In this document: positions 40,855 to 52,164 of the stretch, one piece after another
Layout of the letters: every line of letters begins with the position of its first letter
Position numbering within the stretch: the first letter of the stretch is position 1
Source: Papiliotrema nemorosa
Taxonomy: Eukaryota; Basidiomycota; Tremellomycetes; Tremellales; Rhynchogastremaceae
Assembly: GCA_032158125.1 (NCBI GenBank)
Contig: JASKOT010000018.1
Span: 1 to 64,000 of the forward strand
Length of the DNA stretch: 64,000 nucleotides
Reading direction: 5' to 3'
Translations under genes and position numbers: made by a program
The notes under the pieces: generated by a model
Told to the model about the DNA's origin: nothing
Database searches by the model: none
What the model saw: the letters and a program-made list of their open reading frames with translations, nothing else

Positions 40855-41323
40855 ATGCAGCAATCCCTCTTCGCGCAGCCCACAGGATACGGATCCAATA
40901 ACCCATTTGCACCCCAACAGCAGCAACAGCAACCCACGATGCCCTCCTTCTCCCCTCAACCGTCCACCTCGTTCATTCCAACACCCACTGTCACCCAGCA
41001 ATCTGCGCCCACTCAGCCGCTCCAGCCGCAACAAACGGCCAAACCATTCCAACCTCCGCCAAAGAAGGACGATGGTCAACACTCGCAGCTCGCATCTCTC
41101 TTGGCTAGGGGTCGAGAGGATGGCTTAGATACCTTCGGGAACATTGGAAATCTTCGTGAGTACAGTCGCGCCGTCGTCGCTTATTTCAGGTATTCCCCAA
41201 GGATCCGCTTTCCACCAATCAAACCGAGTCGCCATGCAGCCGACAGGTTTGGGCGCCAATAATCCTTTCGGTCAACCGCAGCAGCAGGCTAAGCCCAACG
41301 ATCAGCCCTTTTTCTCGGTATAG
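39493..41323 (+). CDS. ENT1: Epsin (ENTH-domain endocytic adaptor, Ent1/2-like)
   Basis: Clathrin adaptor that binds PI(4,5)P2, ubiquitin and EH-domain proteins. Roughly ten exons starting MASSLQNIGRGALRVAKNYT. ENTH domain (about residues 1-150): VRDATSNDAWGPSGTQMNEI, DFVEIMEMMDKRLNDKGKNW, LTLLDYCLHAGSENVVIYFK. Two ubiquitin-interacting motifs follow: EEDDLQKAIAESMRMQEEE and EEDDFKRAIRLSEEEEAK. The C-terminal half is Q-rich, with a 15-residue polyQ tract (40810-40854), and carries two NPF motifs (SNNPFAPQ, ANNPFGQP) that bind EH domains. The stop is at 41321-41323. Sla2, encoded earlier in this window, is a known membrane-binding partner of epsin in yeast. Convergent with UBC6. Confidence 0.95.
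40810..40854 (+). repeat. CAG/CAA polyglutamine tract in epsin
   Basis: Fifteen consecutive Gln codons, ten of them uninterrupted CAG (40822-40851), within the Q-rich tail of epsin. Shorter CAG/CAA runs flank it (about 40711-40735, 40918-40933). Confidence 0.95.
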
Positions 41324-41366
41324 AGTTGTACTGGAATCATGAGACCGTATGCACCATAATGTACAA

Positions 41367-42360
41367 CTAAGTCAACCAGCGTCCAAGAACGAGGCCAACG
41401 AGTAAGAAAACGAGAATGTATATGGCGGCGTCTATCCATATTGGCACTGGCCGAGCCGGGGGAATAATCATTGTCTGGGTCGGAGTCGGCTCAGGGGGCA
41501 GCGGTGTGGGCGTAACAGCAGGGGGAACAGGCGAAGTGGTATCGTGGGTGGCACTGACTACAGCGGGTGCAGGGGGGATTGCGAAGCGTTGTGACGGTTG
41601 TTCCGGGCATGGGGAAACTTCTGAGTCCCTCAAGCTATCTCCGGACTTGTTTCGTTCCTCGTGAGTTGTCGATGAGGATCTCACGGGAAAAAGCTCGCTG
41701 TTCTTCGCGGCGCAAGTTGGGCATGTCCAGTCGCGTGATCTCGAATTAGTTTGATTGCAAGAGCGCTCACAATTTGGCCAAACGCCTCCTCTCCTCTTTG
41801 GAATAGTCCAGAGCACCGATGGCGGACAGCGCCTCCCCTCCTTGCATCCAAAAACTTCGCAGACCGGTAAGGGCTGGCGTTAGCGAGACCATCACAGTTG
41901 CACTTACCGGTCCTTATGCCCCATGCGGGCTGCCAAGAGCCAGCGTGAAAACTAGTCAATCCATCGATGCATATCTTAACTCAGCATGATTTGCAGAGAT
42001 CGCTTACCTTTTTGCCCAGCTCGAATCGGCCATTGGGTGTGAGGCAAATGATGTCCGGAGCACTCATTGGGTACGAAGGAGGCAGGAGTATTCGAAGATG
42101 GTAAATACCTGGCATGAGCAAGGTTCAGAATAGAGTCTTACCCCCTTCGTACTCGCTCCCGTGTACGCCTCGCATCGTACAATGCCATTCAAAGATATCG
42201 CTCTGGAATCAGTCTCGGAATCATCATCAAAACCCACCTCCAGAGGTGCTGCTATAAAGTCATCTTCTTGTGGATTGGCGAGCTCGCTCGCTTCCTGCAT
42301 GATTCGTTTGACTGCGGTCGATCGGAGATTGACCTTTGGTCTGGACGAGTTGGCCGACAT
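41367..42360 (-). CDS. UBC6: Tail-anchored E2, Ubc6/UBE2J type
   Basis: ER-membrane ubiquitin-conjugating enzyme for ERAD, partner of Doa10-type ligases. N-terminus STAVKRIMQEASELANP, then E-rich junction to DIFEWHCTMRGV and EYEGGIYHLRILLPPSYPMS. The non-canonical E2 active site of this family is seen as LTPNGRFELGKKICIDGLTS (catalytic Cys in KICID) followed by WQPAWGIRTALTGLRSF. The C-terminal region is Pro/Thr/Ser-rich and ends with one hydrophobic segment PVPIWIDAAIYILVFLLVGL, a tail anchor. Several short introns. Start ATG at 42358-42360, stop at 41367-41369. Together with UBC7 the window encodes both E2s of the fungal ERAD system. Confidence 0.92.
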
Positions 42361-42551
42361 TTTGCAGAGCAAGGTGTTGGAGATTACATCAAGGATGATC
42401 GATGAATGATGCGAGTTGCAAGTGGAGGAGATCTTTCCTTTGTCGGGTGACGTGGAATCGTTGCCATAGTCATTATTTCACCACTTCATAGGACACAATG
42501 GTAGGGAAGCACTGTAGCCACAGGATGCAAATGCCATGAGTGCCCTTGCAG

Positions 42552-44214
42552 CTATATGAGGAACCAGCTTCCGCCAAGACCTATCGTCGAAGCTATCACA
42601 ATGGCAAGTAAAACACCGCGCATACCATTCACTCCGACGACCTGTGAGCGATAACCCGCTCCAGTGCCGTTGGTCCCGTTTCCAGTCCCATTGCCTCCTA
42701 CGAGCCCACTCGCCCCCGATCCAGATGGCCGAACCGTGCCTGTCTGACCGCTGGGCACGACTCCCCCTCCGACTTGCAGAGTTCCCGAAGTGGTGACGCC
42801 AGAAATCGTACCCGAGGTCTTCGATCCCGACGCTGCTGTCGTTTCGGTATTTTTGGTTGTAGACGTGCCACCACCAATTATCGACGGCGTCCAGGTGGTA
42901 TGACAACATTTGCCGTCTTTCGTGACTGTTTGAGCAGAGTCCTGTCGACGATTCAGTTGGTCATTTGCGGTGGCAGCGTTTGTGGGCGTCGAGGTGGTCT
43001 TGGCGAGAGCCGCAACTTGACCTGAGATCTGGGTAACACCAACTTGTTCTGTCGTTGTCGTATTACTTCCAGATAAAGTAGGCGCTACCAAGGGCTGCTG
43101 ACAAGGGACGCACGTCTCGACTGGAAGCCAGGTTGTCGAAGGGGAGTTGTTCTGGTGGTTCCCGTCACTCCCGCTCTTGTTCTCACCGTTTTTGTTGCCG
43201 GTACTGTTGGTGCCATTATTATTGCCAGAGCCGATTGGAGTTGCTACATTCCCATGACCGTCCCAATCGTACAACGGAGGAGGTCCTTGACCGTTTGATA
43301 CAGGTTTCCCCGATTGACAATTGCGCAGTTCGGGCGCGGACGGTTCCGGAACTGGTTGAGATCCCTGTTGATCAGTTCGATCTGTCTTCTGCTGACATAC
43401 CTGCTTGTACGTCTTGCCATCGACTACTCCGGGCGGATCGCCCGAATCTGATTCGCAGTTTTGCCAAGTCCCTTCTGCGCCCACTGCATTGCCGGTGAAG
43501 AACCAGCACCCCATTTGGTCATATTCACTGGGACAGTATTTGGTGTCCCCTGTGCAAGCCCTGAAGCAGAAAGTGTTTGCCGAGATGAGAGTCTGAGCTC
43601 AGCATCCGGCGTAGCAGAACCACTCACGACCCAAGAGCTAGCAGCTTGACTGTTGGTCTTCACAGTGGCACCGTCCGGTGTATTGGTCTTACTGTCAAAT
43701 TGACCACCGACATCCCCTGGCGCAATGTTGATCTTGGTAAAGTCGCCCGTCCCAGAGACCTGCACAAAGTCCCTGGTCTTAACAAATGTCACACCATGAA
43801 GCGTTCCATCGGGGATGAGCCTGGTGCCGTGTCCATCCTGAAATGAGCCTTTGTGCTTCAGCTCTTAAAAACGCACCTTGGCACACCACGAAACAACATC
43901 CAGCCCGCTGTTCCAGATGTAACTGAACGGATCTGGTGGTCCAAATAGGCAAAAGTCGTCATACGAGTTGATGGTCACCTCTTTACTTGTCGATTTTTGC
44001 TTCATATTTAAGCCTGACCCCATCGCATATGACTTACATCTCTCCGCCACGTATCTCCAATTCCTCCCCGATTGGACGGTCGACCTTGGTTTGACGGGGC
44101 ATACTGTGCTGAAGCACGAAAGGAAGAGGAGGACAGGCAGCTTGCGATCAGGAGGAAGATGATTGGCGATGGAAGTCTCCATCTTCGTCTTGAAGCTGGA
44201 TTATCGCGAGACAT
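42552..44214 (-). CDS. Cell-surface glycoprotein, macrophage-activating-glycoprotein (MAG)-like
   Basis: Predicted secreted, wall- or membrane-anchored glycoprotein related to the conserved basidiomycete family annotated in Cryptococcus as macrophage activating glycoprotein; I recall the family from FCLFGPP...GTRLIPDGTLHGV and FTKINI-type motifs, and no enzymatic role is known. Start ATG at 44212-44214 gives an N-terminal hydrophobic signal SPIIFLLIASCLSSSSFRAS. Cys-rich core: YDDFCLFGPPDPF, WCAKDGHGTRLIPDGTLHGV, FTKINIAPGDVGGQFD, NTFCFRACTGDTKYCPSEYD followed by QMGCWFF. Then a long Ser/Thr/Gly/Asn-rich stalk and a C-terminal hydrophobic end VLLAIVIASTIGLGGSWFLI, as for a GPI signal or anchor. 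The first exon junction (about 44030) and thus the exact N-terminal exon are uncertain. Confidence 0.7.
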
Positions 44215-44590
44215 GGCGGAATTGGTGTCGTCCTGCAAGACTCGATCGAGACGATCACCGAGGCAGTGTCAACTTGCACGACAAATCGGCCAGCATTTGT
44301 CGATCCATCGCAACCACTTGGATTTACGGCTGTGTGAAGCACCCCAGGCCAGCCGGTCCTTTGATTATTCGAACTCCTGACGCGTGTGGTGGGTTGGCGA
44401 GGATCCTGGAGAACAAAGGAAGGCCAAACGCAGTGACGGCTCGGTAGTGTCTCCATAACCCCGCTAGTGGGAAAGACCAGTCAACATATGCATGCTGGTG
44501 GGCTCCCGGTCATTCACGAGAGGACTCGTCTACTGCACCGTGCTGTACGAGTACCGTAGTGGCGGCAAGCAGATACAGTATCTTGGTTCG
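44215..44590. other. Upstream of MAG-like gene, no gene supported
   Basis: Open frames on both strands here are antisense shadows or lack splice support. This could hold the promoter of the MAG-like gene and the lost 5' part of the glycosyltransferase relic that follows. Confidence 0.4.
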
Positions 44591-45290
44591 CTGGCGACAC
44601 TCTTTTGAATTGAGATTTGATGAGAATCACTTTCATCGCATTGGTCTATAGATGCATTCGTCGTGGTGGGACGAGATCAAGCCGTACATCAACCTTTCTC
44701 ATGTGGAAAAACCGGACGAGATATTTGGGAGCGATGTCTCGGAGCTCGCTCACCGCTCGGATACTCTACAGTACGGATCTTGGCGATACAGGCGCTAGGA
44801 GAGATCTATCTCGATATGGATGTGCACATGCGGGTCGAGTAGTGCGAGCTGAGACTCACCACAGGGTCCGACCTCTTGATGAACCGCATTTACGCCAACG
44901 AAGATGGGCATTCAAAGCCACTTTTACGGGATGTGCAGCGGCGTGCTGATCCCAGAGGCTCGCTCATCCCTTGTGAACCGGTTTATCGACAGTTACCGGC
45001 AATTCGGACGACACCGGGTGGACTGGAACAGCGTGATACGTTCCTTCGAGCTGGGTTTAGCCTGCATCATACCTAGTACAAGCTGGTTGCAGATCATCTC
45101 AGTTCTGTGGTACCGCGACGCATATGGGAGAGCGATACGACCTCCAATGAGCTCGCCAGAGCGTAAGCAGTCGCCTCCCAATCTTGCGTTGAGATTACTG
45201 ACCATGCAGATACGTGGATGTGGATGACATGGTCATCTGGGACAATCACATGGCTTACTTTCCGTGTAGGCTGATAGACACTCTCTTATA
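44591..45290 (+). pseudogene. Broken GT32-like glycosyltransferase
   Basis: Remnant of a glycosyltransferase with a DXD sugar-binding motif (GT32-like). Recognisable pieces lie in different frames in collinear order: WRHSFELRFDENHFH, WWDEIKPYINLSHVEKPDEI then FGSDVSELAHRSDTL (44655-44760), RILAIQALGEIYLDMDV containing the DMD motif (about 44775-44825), DLLMNRIYANEDG (about 44870-44905), GMCSGVLIPEARSSLVNRFI (about 44933-44990), and RRIWESDTTSNELARAYVDV (about 45113-45230). Between HRSDTL and RILAIQ only five bases intervene, too few for an intron, so at least one frameshift is real; further frame changes and an in-frame TAG at about 44652 support loss of function. The N-terminal start region is not visible. 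Confidence 0.7.
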
Positions 45291-45486
45291 ATAGTCGTGG
45301 CTTGTACCGTTAGGTCAGAAAAGAAATGCATACAGTGCTGTCGCATCATACAGTATTCATCCTTTGACACGCGAGGTCTCCTTTCATTGTTCGACCCTGT
45401 GCTATAATCGCACCCCAGGCCTGATATAATGTCCTCCCTGGACCAATCGCATAAGATGGAGCGGCTGCCTTTCAAATGCCACAGCC

Positions 45487-46868
45487 ATGTCGTTGGCCGA
45501 TAAAGCGGATATAGCCCGCAGCAGTTTCGATCGATGGCTGGGAAAGCACAATGACGATGACTGGAGTTTCACGAAGCTGAATGATGCTCAAAAGCAGAGC
45601 TTGCTTTGGATTGGCGTGTGCTTCATTGTTGCTCTAGCATTTTGGTGCGTATGTGCGGTGACGTATACCAACCTTTAGGAAAGGTTTCCCCAGATCCTAC
45701 GACCAGGTGCAAGAGGTGAAGATGTCTCACCATGAATATGTACGTGACAAGCACGGCAGACCGGTTCTGCATTACGTTTGGCGTTTCGATTGGTACTCCA
45801 AGCTTGCTCCTTTGGCTCCACTCAAATACCTCACCGTCCTGTTTCATGAGGTCTGCCATGCGCTGGTCGGATGGATCACAGGTGGCAAGGTGATTCTGAT
45901 TACCGTGCAATGGAATGAGGGCGGCGCCACATACTTTCACGAGAACTCAACCCCATCGCACGCGTGGACTCTGCCTGCTGGATATGTGGGTAGCTGCACG
46001 ATAGGCTGCTTGTTCGTTTTTGCCGGTTTCGATACCGTTGCAAGTAAAGTCGCCGCAGTCATCTACGGAGCTATGGCTCTGGCGTGCCTCCTCATTTGCA
46101 TGAGCGTACTTACCAAAAGTCACATTCACCACGACCGGTACAAATGGCGGCTTCAGTTTGCCAAGTGGCGCCACGACGAGAAATCGATTGCACAACTACA
46201 AGAAAGGCAGAAGGCCAAGGAAGCCCGGGAAAAGGGAGACTCTAAATGGGAGAGGGACAATGGCGTATCTCACAAGGATAGAATGGCTTCAATTGAGGTG
46301 TGAGTAGAGCGTTGTCACAACGACTGACATTTTTGCAGCATCCTTTTGTGCACAACGTTCACGGGAGCGATCATTTTCATCGCGTGGTTCCTCTACGACT
46401 CTCTCTATCTGCGCTTTGTGATACTATTTGTCGGGCTTATAAACGCGCTTTACGCCATATGGGATGTACATCTCGATGGAATCACATATGGCAAGGTCGC
46501 GAGCTCAGATTGCACCGCGATGGCCGCTGTATACAATAAACACCGGGAACCAGAGGTGCGGGCATCCCGGAGAAGCTGAGCTGACGGTCTCAGAATCAAC
46601 GATCGGTCGCGTGTGAGGAGTTCTCCCGAGAGTGGATAGCTCATAGATAGGGTACGCCAACGTCTGGCTGATCAGTCAAAGCGCTCTGTTGATAGGCACA
46701 ATCATTCTGGCGCTCTATGTGTGGCAGGACAACATTGTCGAGCAAGCCCTACACTCTAGAAACTCCTTTCTCGCTACATCCAGCCATTACACTCCCTTGG
46801 GTCTGTCTCAGTCTGCCCAAGATCAGGCTACAGAGTGGATCGAGGGGGTCAAGCAGGCCAGTACATAA
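45487..46868 (+). CDS. Peptidase M50B-like membrane protein
   Basis: Predicted polytopic membrane metallopeptidase-like protein of the M50B-like family (HEXXH signature); substrate unknown. Five exons (45487-45644, 45679-46299, 46339-46555, 46594-46612, 46651-46868) total 1233 nt, or 410 residues. An N-terminal hydrophobic segment (about residues 38-53) is followed by WRFDWYSKLAPLAPLKYLTV and then LFHEVCHALVGWITGGKV, which holds the zinc motif HEVCH at about 109-113. Further hydrophobic stretches: LPAGYVGSCTIGCLFVFAGF, VAAVIYGAMALACLLICMSV, a loop with the basic HHDRYKWRL segment, LCTTFTGAIIFIAWFLYDSL, and VWLISQSALLIGTIILALYV. The 19-nt fourth exon was chosen because it restores the frame between two canonical introns. 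Confidence 0.82.
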
Positions 46869-47095
46869 GCTGTAGACAAGCATCAGCAGAATGGAGACAT
46901 TTTCGCCACCTTGAACGTGACGTGTGCACCGTTGTTTACCTCCACTCTGCGCTTCGCGCGTCGGCCTCACTCTGCATACCGAACTCTGAAAGTCTTGATC
47001 CTCGTACTGTTTCTCCTTTAGAGCTCGTCAGTATCGACGCACTAGCTGAGAACATCGTCGACTGATATCTCTTGCTCGCTGCAGAGTACACAAAA

Positions 47096-49425
47096 ATGGG
47101 ACGAGAAATCATCAGTGTTTCAGGTGAGTAGCACATCTAGCCGTGTTCGCAATCTCCCTAGCCCAGGCTGATCAAGGATAGTCGGACAGGGTATGTTCTG
47201 GTTTTATTTTTCAAGCAGAGAGCCCCACAACCTTGTATCCACCACTCTTTGAGCACCTCCAACATCGCTTGATATGCGTCGTTTCTCCCAGGATACAAAA
47301 TACACCGGGGAGATGGTCCGAGCGCTTTTGCGCCAATGATTGGGCGAGAGCAGAGTGACTGACCTCGTGCAGCCGGTAATCAGATCGGGACAGCCTTCTG
47401 GGAGAACATTCTACAGGTAAGTGTTGTGCTTGACTCCATACACAGGCTGATACACCACAGGAACACGGTTTGGACCGTGAGTAGAATCTCGGTGAACTTC
47501 TACAAATGTGATCTGATGCAATAGAGAGTGGTAAATACGTTGGGAACGATCAACAACAACTCGAAAAGCGTGAGGGGTTCCATTGTTTCACGTTTATTGC
47601 TCACTCTGCAGTTGATGTGTACTTTACCGAAGCCTCGAATAAGAAATATGTACCACGATCAATCCAGGTAGATCTGGAGCCCGGTGTTGTGGACCTGGTC
47701 CGCTCGGGTCCGCTTGCCAATCTCTTCAAGCCGGATACTTTTGTGCATGGAGAAAGTGGAGCGGGAAACAATTGGGCAAAGGGTTACTACACCGAAGGTA
47801 GGTTGTCATGACATCCATCACACGCGCTCATTGACAGGTGCGGAACTGGCGGACCCGGTGTTGGATGTCTTGCGGTCCCAAGCCGAAGGAGCCGACTCCC
47901 TTCAAGGCTTCCAAGTACTGCACTGTGAGCCTAACAGGCTCTCAATGTGGGCTGGATGATTGACTTCGCAGCTCTAGGAGGAGGAACCGGCTCTGGTCTA
48001 GGGTCACTGCTCTTGGGCAAGATACGGGAGGAGTACCCAGATCGAATGCTCGCTACCTTTTCCATCTTCCCCTCACCCAAAGTGTCCGAAACTGTTGTTG
48101 AGCCATACAATACCATCTTGTCCACAAACAACCTTGTGGAAAACTCGGACATCACATGCTGTATCGACGTGCGTTGATCCTCGTCAACCCATTGCTTGAC
48201 TGACCTCCCTAGAACGAAGCGCTGTATCAGATAAGTATCAACGAGTTGAAAAACAAGACGCCAGAGTACAAGGATCTGAATAACATCATCGCAAAAGTCA
48301 TGGCTGGTTTCACAAGTGAGTGCCATGTGCCCTTCGTGCGCTGACGGATCAGCAACACTCCGGTTGTAGGTGCTTAGACACCAAGCGCAAGCGTATTACT
48401 GAGACGGACAGCCCTGGCGTACTCAATTCTGATCTGCGGAAGCTCGCTGTCAATATGGGTGAGTTCTCTACGCACAGAAGGACGGTAAATGTCTGAAGCC
48501 TAGTGCCTTTCCCTCGATTGCACTTCTTCACCGCCGCATACGCTCCGCTTGTCTCGTCCGCTTCGAAAGGGTATAGCGTGAGTGGAAGCTGCCATTTAGT
48601 CCGCTCACGAGCTTACATGTCAAGGGCACAAACGTCAATGACTTGACTGCTGCCATCTTCCAGAAGAAGAGCATGTTGGCTGCCATTGACCCAGCGTTGG
48701 GCAAATACCTCACCGTTTCCGTGGCTTACCGAGGGAAACTCAGCATGCGAGATTGTGAGTCCAAGTTCAAGATTGCATGCAGCAATCATTGACGATCAGT
48801 GGAGAACGCTGTTTGGGAGTTCCAGAATAAGGTATGCTCTTACCCCCCGAGCGGAGTCGAAAGACTGACAGAATAGAATTCTGCCAACTTCGTTCCATGG
48901 GTAAGCAGCCGGAGGACTGTTAGGAATGGGACTCGCTGATTCCAGATCCCGAACTCATCGCTTACAACCTTGTGCACAGTCCCACCAGTTGGACAGACTT
49001 CAGCCGCAACTTTGGTTGCGAATACCACCGCTATCTCCGGTTCGTTTTCGAGCTCGATGAATCTGTACTGATCAACCAGAGGTGTTCAAGCGAAGCCATG
49101 GGCAATTCCGAAGTCTTTTCAAGCGAAGAGCCTTCACCCATTGGTGAGTGCCCTGTGTTTGGCTGAACTCGCAGCTAATGGAGCAGGTACACGGGCGAGG
49201 GAATGTGAGCTGATTGACCGCTCGAACGGGCCTCACTAATCATCAGGGACGAGATGGAGTTCTCAGAAGCAGAGGGCAACTTGGCAGACTTGTGCAACGA
49301 ATACGACCAATGTAAGCGAGGCGAATCTCGCCACATGCTGACGGATAGACGCCTCAGCCGATATCGATGATGAGTACGAGGGCGAATATGCGGAAGGCGA
49401 GGTCGAGGAAGAGATCCAGGAATAA
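47096..49425 (+). CDS. Divergent beta-tubulin paralogue
   Basis: GTP-binding microtubule subunit. Twenty exons, including ones of 28, 9, 44, 16, 13, 24 and 18 nt, total 1353 nt, or 450 residues, the normal beta-tubulin length. Motifs: [20 protein letters not shown] (GQAGNQIG where typical beta-tubulins have GQCGNQIG), [18 protein letters not shown], the GTP loop [74 protein letters not shown], and an acidic tail [16 protein letters not shown] ending IQE. Many substitutions in otherwise near-invariant surface positions ([40 protein letters not shown]) suggest a specialised paralogue rather than the main gene. No frame break was found. Confidence 0.93.
47182..47190 (+). other. 9-nt microexon of the beta-tubulin gene
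   Basis: Sequence TCGGACAGG is flanked by ...GGATAG on the left and GTATGT on the right. It supplies bases of Val, Gly, Gln and the first base of Ala in VSVGQAGNQIG, so its inclusion is needed both for frame and for the nucleotide-binding loop. Confidence 0.85.
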
Positions 49426-49635
49426 ACGACTGTATCGGCGGAATATCTACTGTCCATCCTGTTCAGTATTGTGCTGCCCATGTATTCCACTTGGCTTGAA
49501 AACTTGATCGATAATATATATACACTGCATGCGTGTGCATGACCGCGCCTTCGATCTCCTGCGTAGCGGAACAGCACACAAAGGTCGTGGCGTGGTTTGG
49601 CAACAGCCTCGCTTTATGTTATCACCTCGTGTGGT

Positions 49636-52164
49636 CTACGCTGGGCCTTTGAGGGCAGCTTTCAGCGCCTGGAGGATCAGTCTCGCCCAGATAGGGTCCC
49701 TCACCTTTTCTAGCTGATCTATGTCGGTTTGACTGGAAGCGTCAATCTGCTTCATCGGTTTGCCGCCAAGTCTCTCTTCGATTTCCCTGACTTCTTGTCT
49801 AGATCTCTCATCATGAGCAAAGATGATAGAACATCCTTTTCGCCCGAATCGTCCAGTTCGACCTGGATTTATGAGATGCAGATCATCGATCGAAAGAGGT
49901 CACTGACCTATACGGTGGATATAGGACTCGAGATCGATAGTCCAGCCTCCATTTCCGGCCAACATTAGTGGGACATCGTAGTTGACGACCATGTTAACCT
50001 GAGAAACATCGATACCACGAGCGACAACATTTGTTGTGATCAAGACTTTTGTTTTGCCGTTTCTGAACGTGTCTAGTACGACATCACGAGCCGACGCCTC
50101 CAACCCTCCGTGAAGCGAGGCAACACTGTGACCCTCGGAGGTGAGACGCTGAGCAATGTAGTCGGCCGTGTCTTTTCGCTAAATGATGAGCACTGATAAC
50201 AGCTCGAATCAGAGCTGACTCACTCGACAGAATACGATACTTTGACCAATTGTCATCAACTCGTAGAGAATAGACAGGGCGTCGAATTTCCCCTGTTCAC
50301 CGTCACATTGCAGCCATAATTGCTTGATAGCATCGACCGTGACATCTTCCTGCTTGAGGTAGATTTCATTTGCTTCAGGTGCGACACGCGACGCGAATTG
50401 GCGCACATCATCGGGGAAGGTCGCTGAGAACAAGACTATTTGGGTTTCTCGAGGAAGCATTCTGAACTTTAATGAAGACTCAAGGCAGAACGTACCTCTT
50501 GATTCGCATGGTCTGATCACCGAGGCCGGCCCCAGAATTCTGGCCAGAGATCATTTCATCGGCTTCATCGAGAACAAACACGCGGATCAACTTGGGGTCA
50601 AAGACTCCTCCTCCACGGGACATCATGTCCATGACAGACCCCGGAGTACCGATGAGAATGTGTTTGTCAATCTTGAGACCCCGTTTCCAAGAGCCTGGGA
50701 CAGCGAGATGTGATGTGACCGAGGTGAATTGACCAATCTTGTCGACCACCTCTTGAATTTGTCGAGCCAGTTCTCGCGATGGCGCAAGGCAAATGGCCTG
50801 CCATGAATTCTCCGGGACAAAAGCAACTCACTTGTGGGGCCATGATCGCAGGGTCAACGCGAGACAGCATGTCGAGGGTAAAGGCAGCGGTTTTTCCGGT
50901 ACCAGACTGGCTCTGACCGATGAGGTTACGGGGACTGCACGTCAACTTGGCATAGCTTACAGCGATGGACCCACGGATTATTCAGTAATAAGGGAAGAGC
51001 TCGCTCTTGGATTTTGGAAGGTTTCTTGAAACTAGCAGCGTAAATTCCTCTCTTCAAATCGTCATGGCTGCCCATCAGTCCGAGCCACTCCAGTCAATAC
51101 CTCGTACGCACATGGGAAGTTCTTCAAAGGTCTTTGCGCTGTAAAGCGGGCTGTTGATGTCTGCCTGCAGATCCGCCAATTTGACCTGAGATATTAGCGG
51201 GGCCGGCATGACCGCCGAGACCACTTACTTGGACTTGGAAGTCATTGGATATGAGACCACTGGCTGCGCTGGCGGAGGCATCATCATTGTTCTTGTCGGA
51301 TTCATTAGGCTTCGAGGCAGCTGCAGATGCCTCACCTCCCCATCCGGCATCTTCGTTACTGGTAGTCCCTCCAGCCTGCGGGCCATTGTTCACATTCGAG
51401 GGGACACCCCAGCCATCTTGATCATTAGCTTATAATGCAGGTCTCGGTCGTCATTCAGAGTAACAAAGAGAGTAGGCTCACCCTGCTCGTCCATGAGATT
51501 CTGAGCCATCTTCTCCCCTGTCTGAGGTTCGTCGACAGCTTCCGCGTCTGGGCGCGGTGTGGATCCGGTAGGTTGAGCGGTGGAGGTGGGGATGGGGTTG
51601 GAGGATGGTTGAGAAGGGGGTGGGACTGATCTATCGCTCTTGACTCCGGCTAGTGCCCTGCCAAAGAGTGGATTGGAGATGTTAGGTTTTGGCCGTACGC
51701 CTGAAGATGAGGAAGAAGGAGATTGAGGAGCGGGAGATTCCTTTGATCGGGTCGGAGAAGAAGGGGCGTTTTCTTTGGTTGCGTCGGTTGATAGCCCGCC
51801 TATCCTTGAGAGGAGGCTAGCAACAGGAGGATCGGCAGAGTTGTCTTTCTGAGCGCTAGAGTCTTCTGTGGTATCAGCAGGGAAGGGAGGTTCAGAAGTG
51901 AAGAAGAGACGGGGCTGGTCGAGGTGGAGGGGAGGGAAGAGGGGGCGGCGATCATCCCCCCCTCCATCATCAAAAGCACAAACCACCCCGTTGGTAGGCG
52001 GAGGGGGAAAGCGACTCACTATTCGACTCTTCCTCTCCTTTCGTCAGACCAGGCGCTGCTTTTGACTTGGCAGGTGTTCCGAATGTTCTTCGAAGCTCTT
52101 CTCCCCCGTCGTCGCTCGAGTCGTCATCTGCCCAATCTTTCTTCCGAGGCGTAAGGGTCGACAT
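49636..52164 (-). CDS. DBP5: DEAD-box RNA helicase Dbp5 (mRNA export)
   Basis: Remodels mRNPs at the cytoplasmic face of the nuclear pore with Gle1 and Nup159. N-terminus [20 protein letters not shown], then a long Ser/Pro/Thr-rich, probably disordered region (about 300 residues, longer than the short N-terminus of yeast Dbp5), then [20 protein letters not shown] followed by AKTFEELP, the Dbp5 signature. Helicase motifs: [68 protein letters not shown], and IHRIG. Two splice junctions were checked by frame: after GEEESN (long pyrimidine-rich intron) and MDEQ to DGWGVPSN. Stop at 49636-49638. Convergent with the beta-tubulin gene; the LRR gene lies upstream in tandem. Confidence 0.93.
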
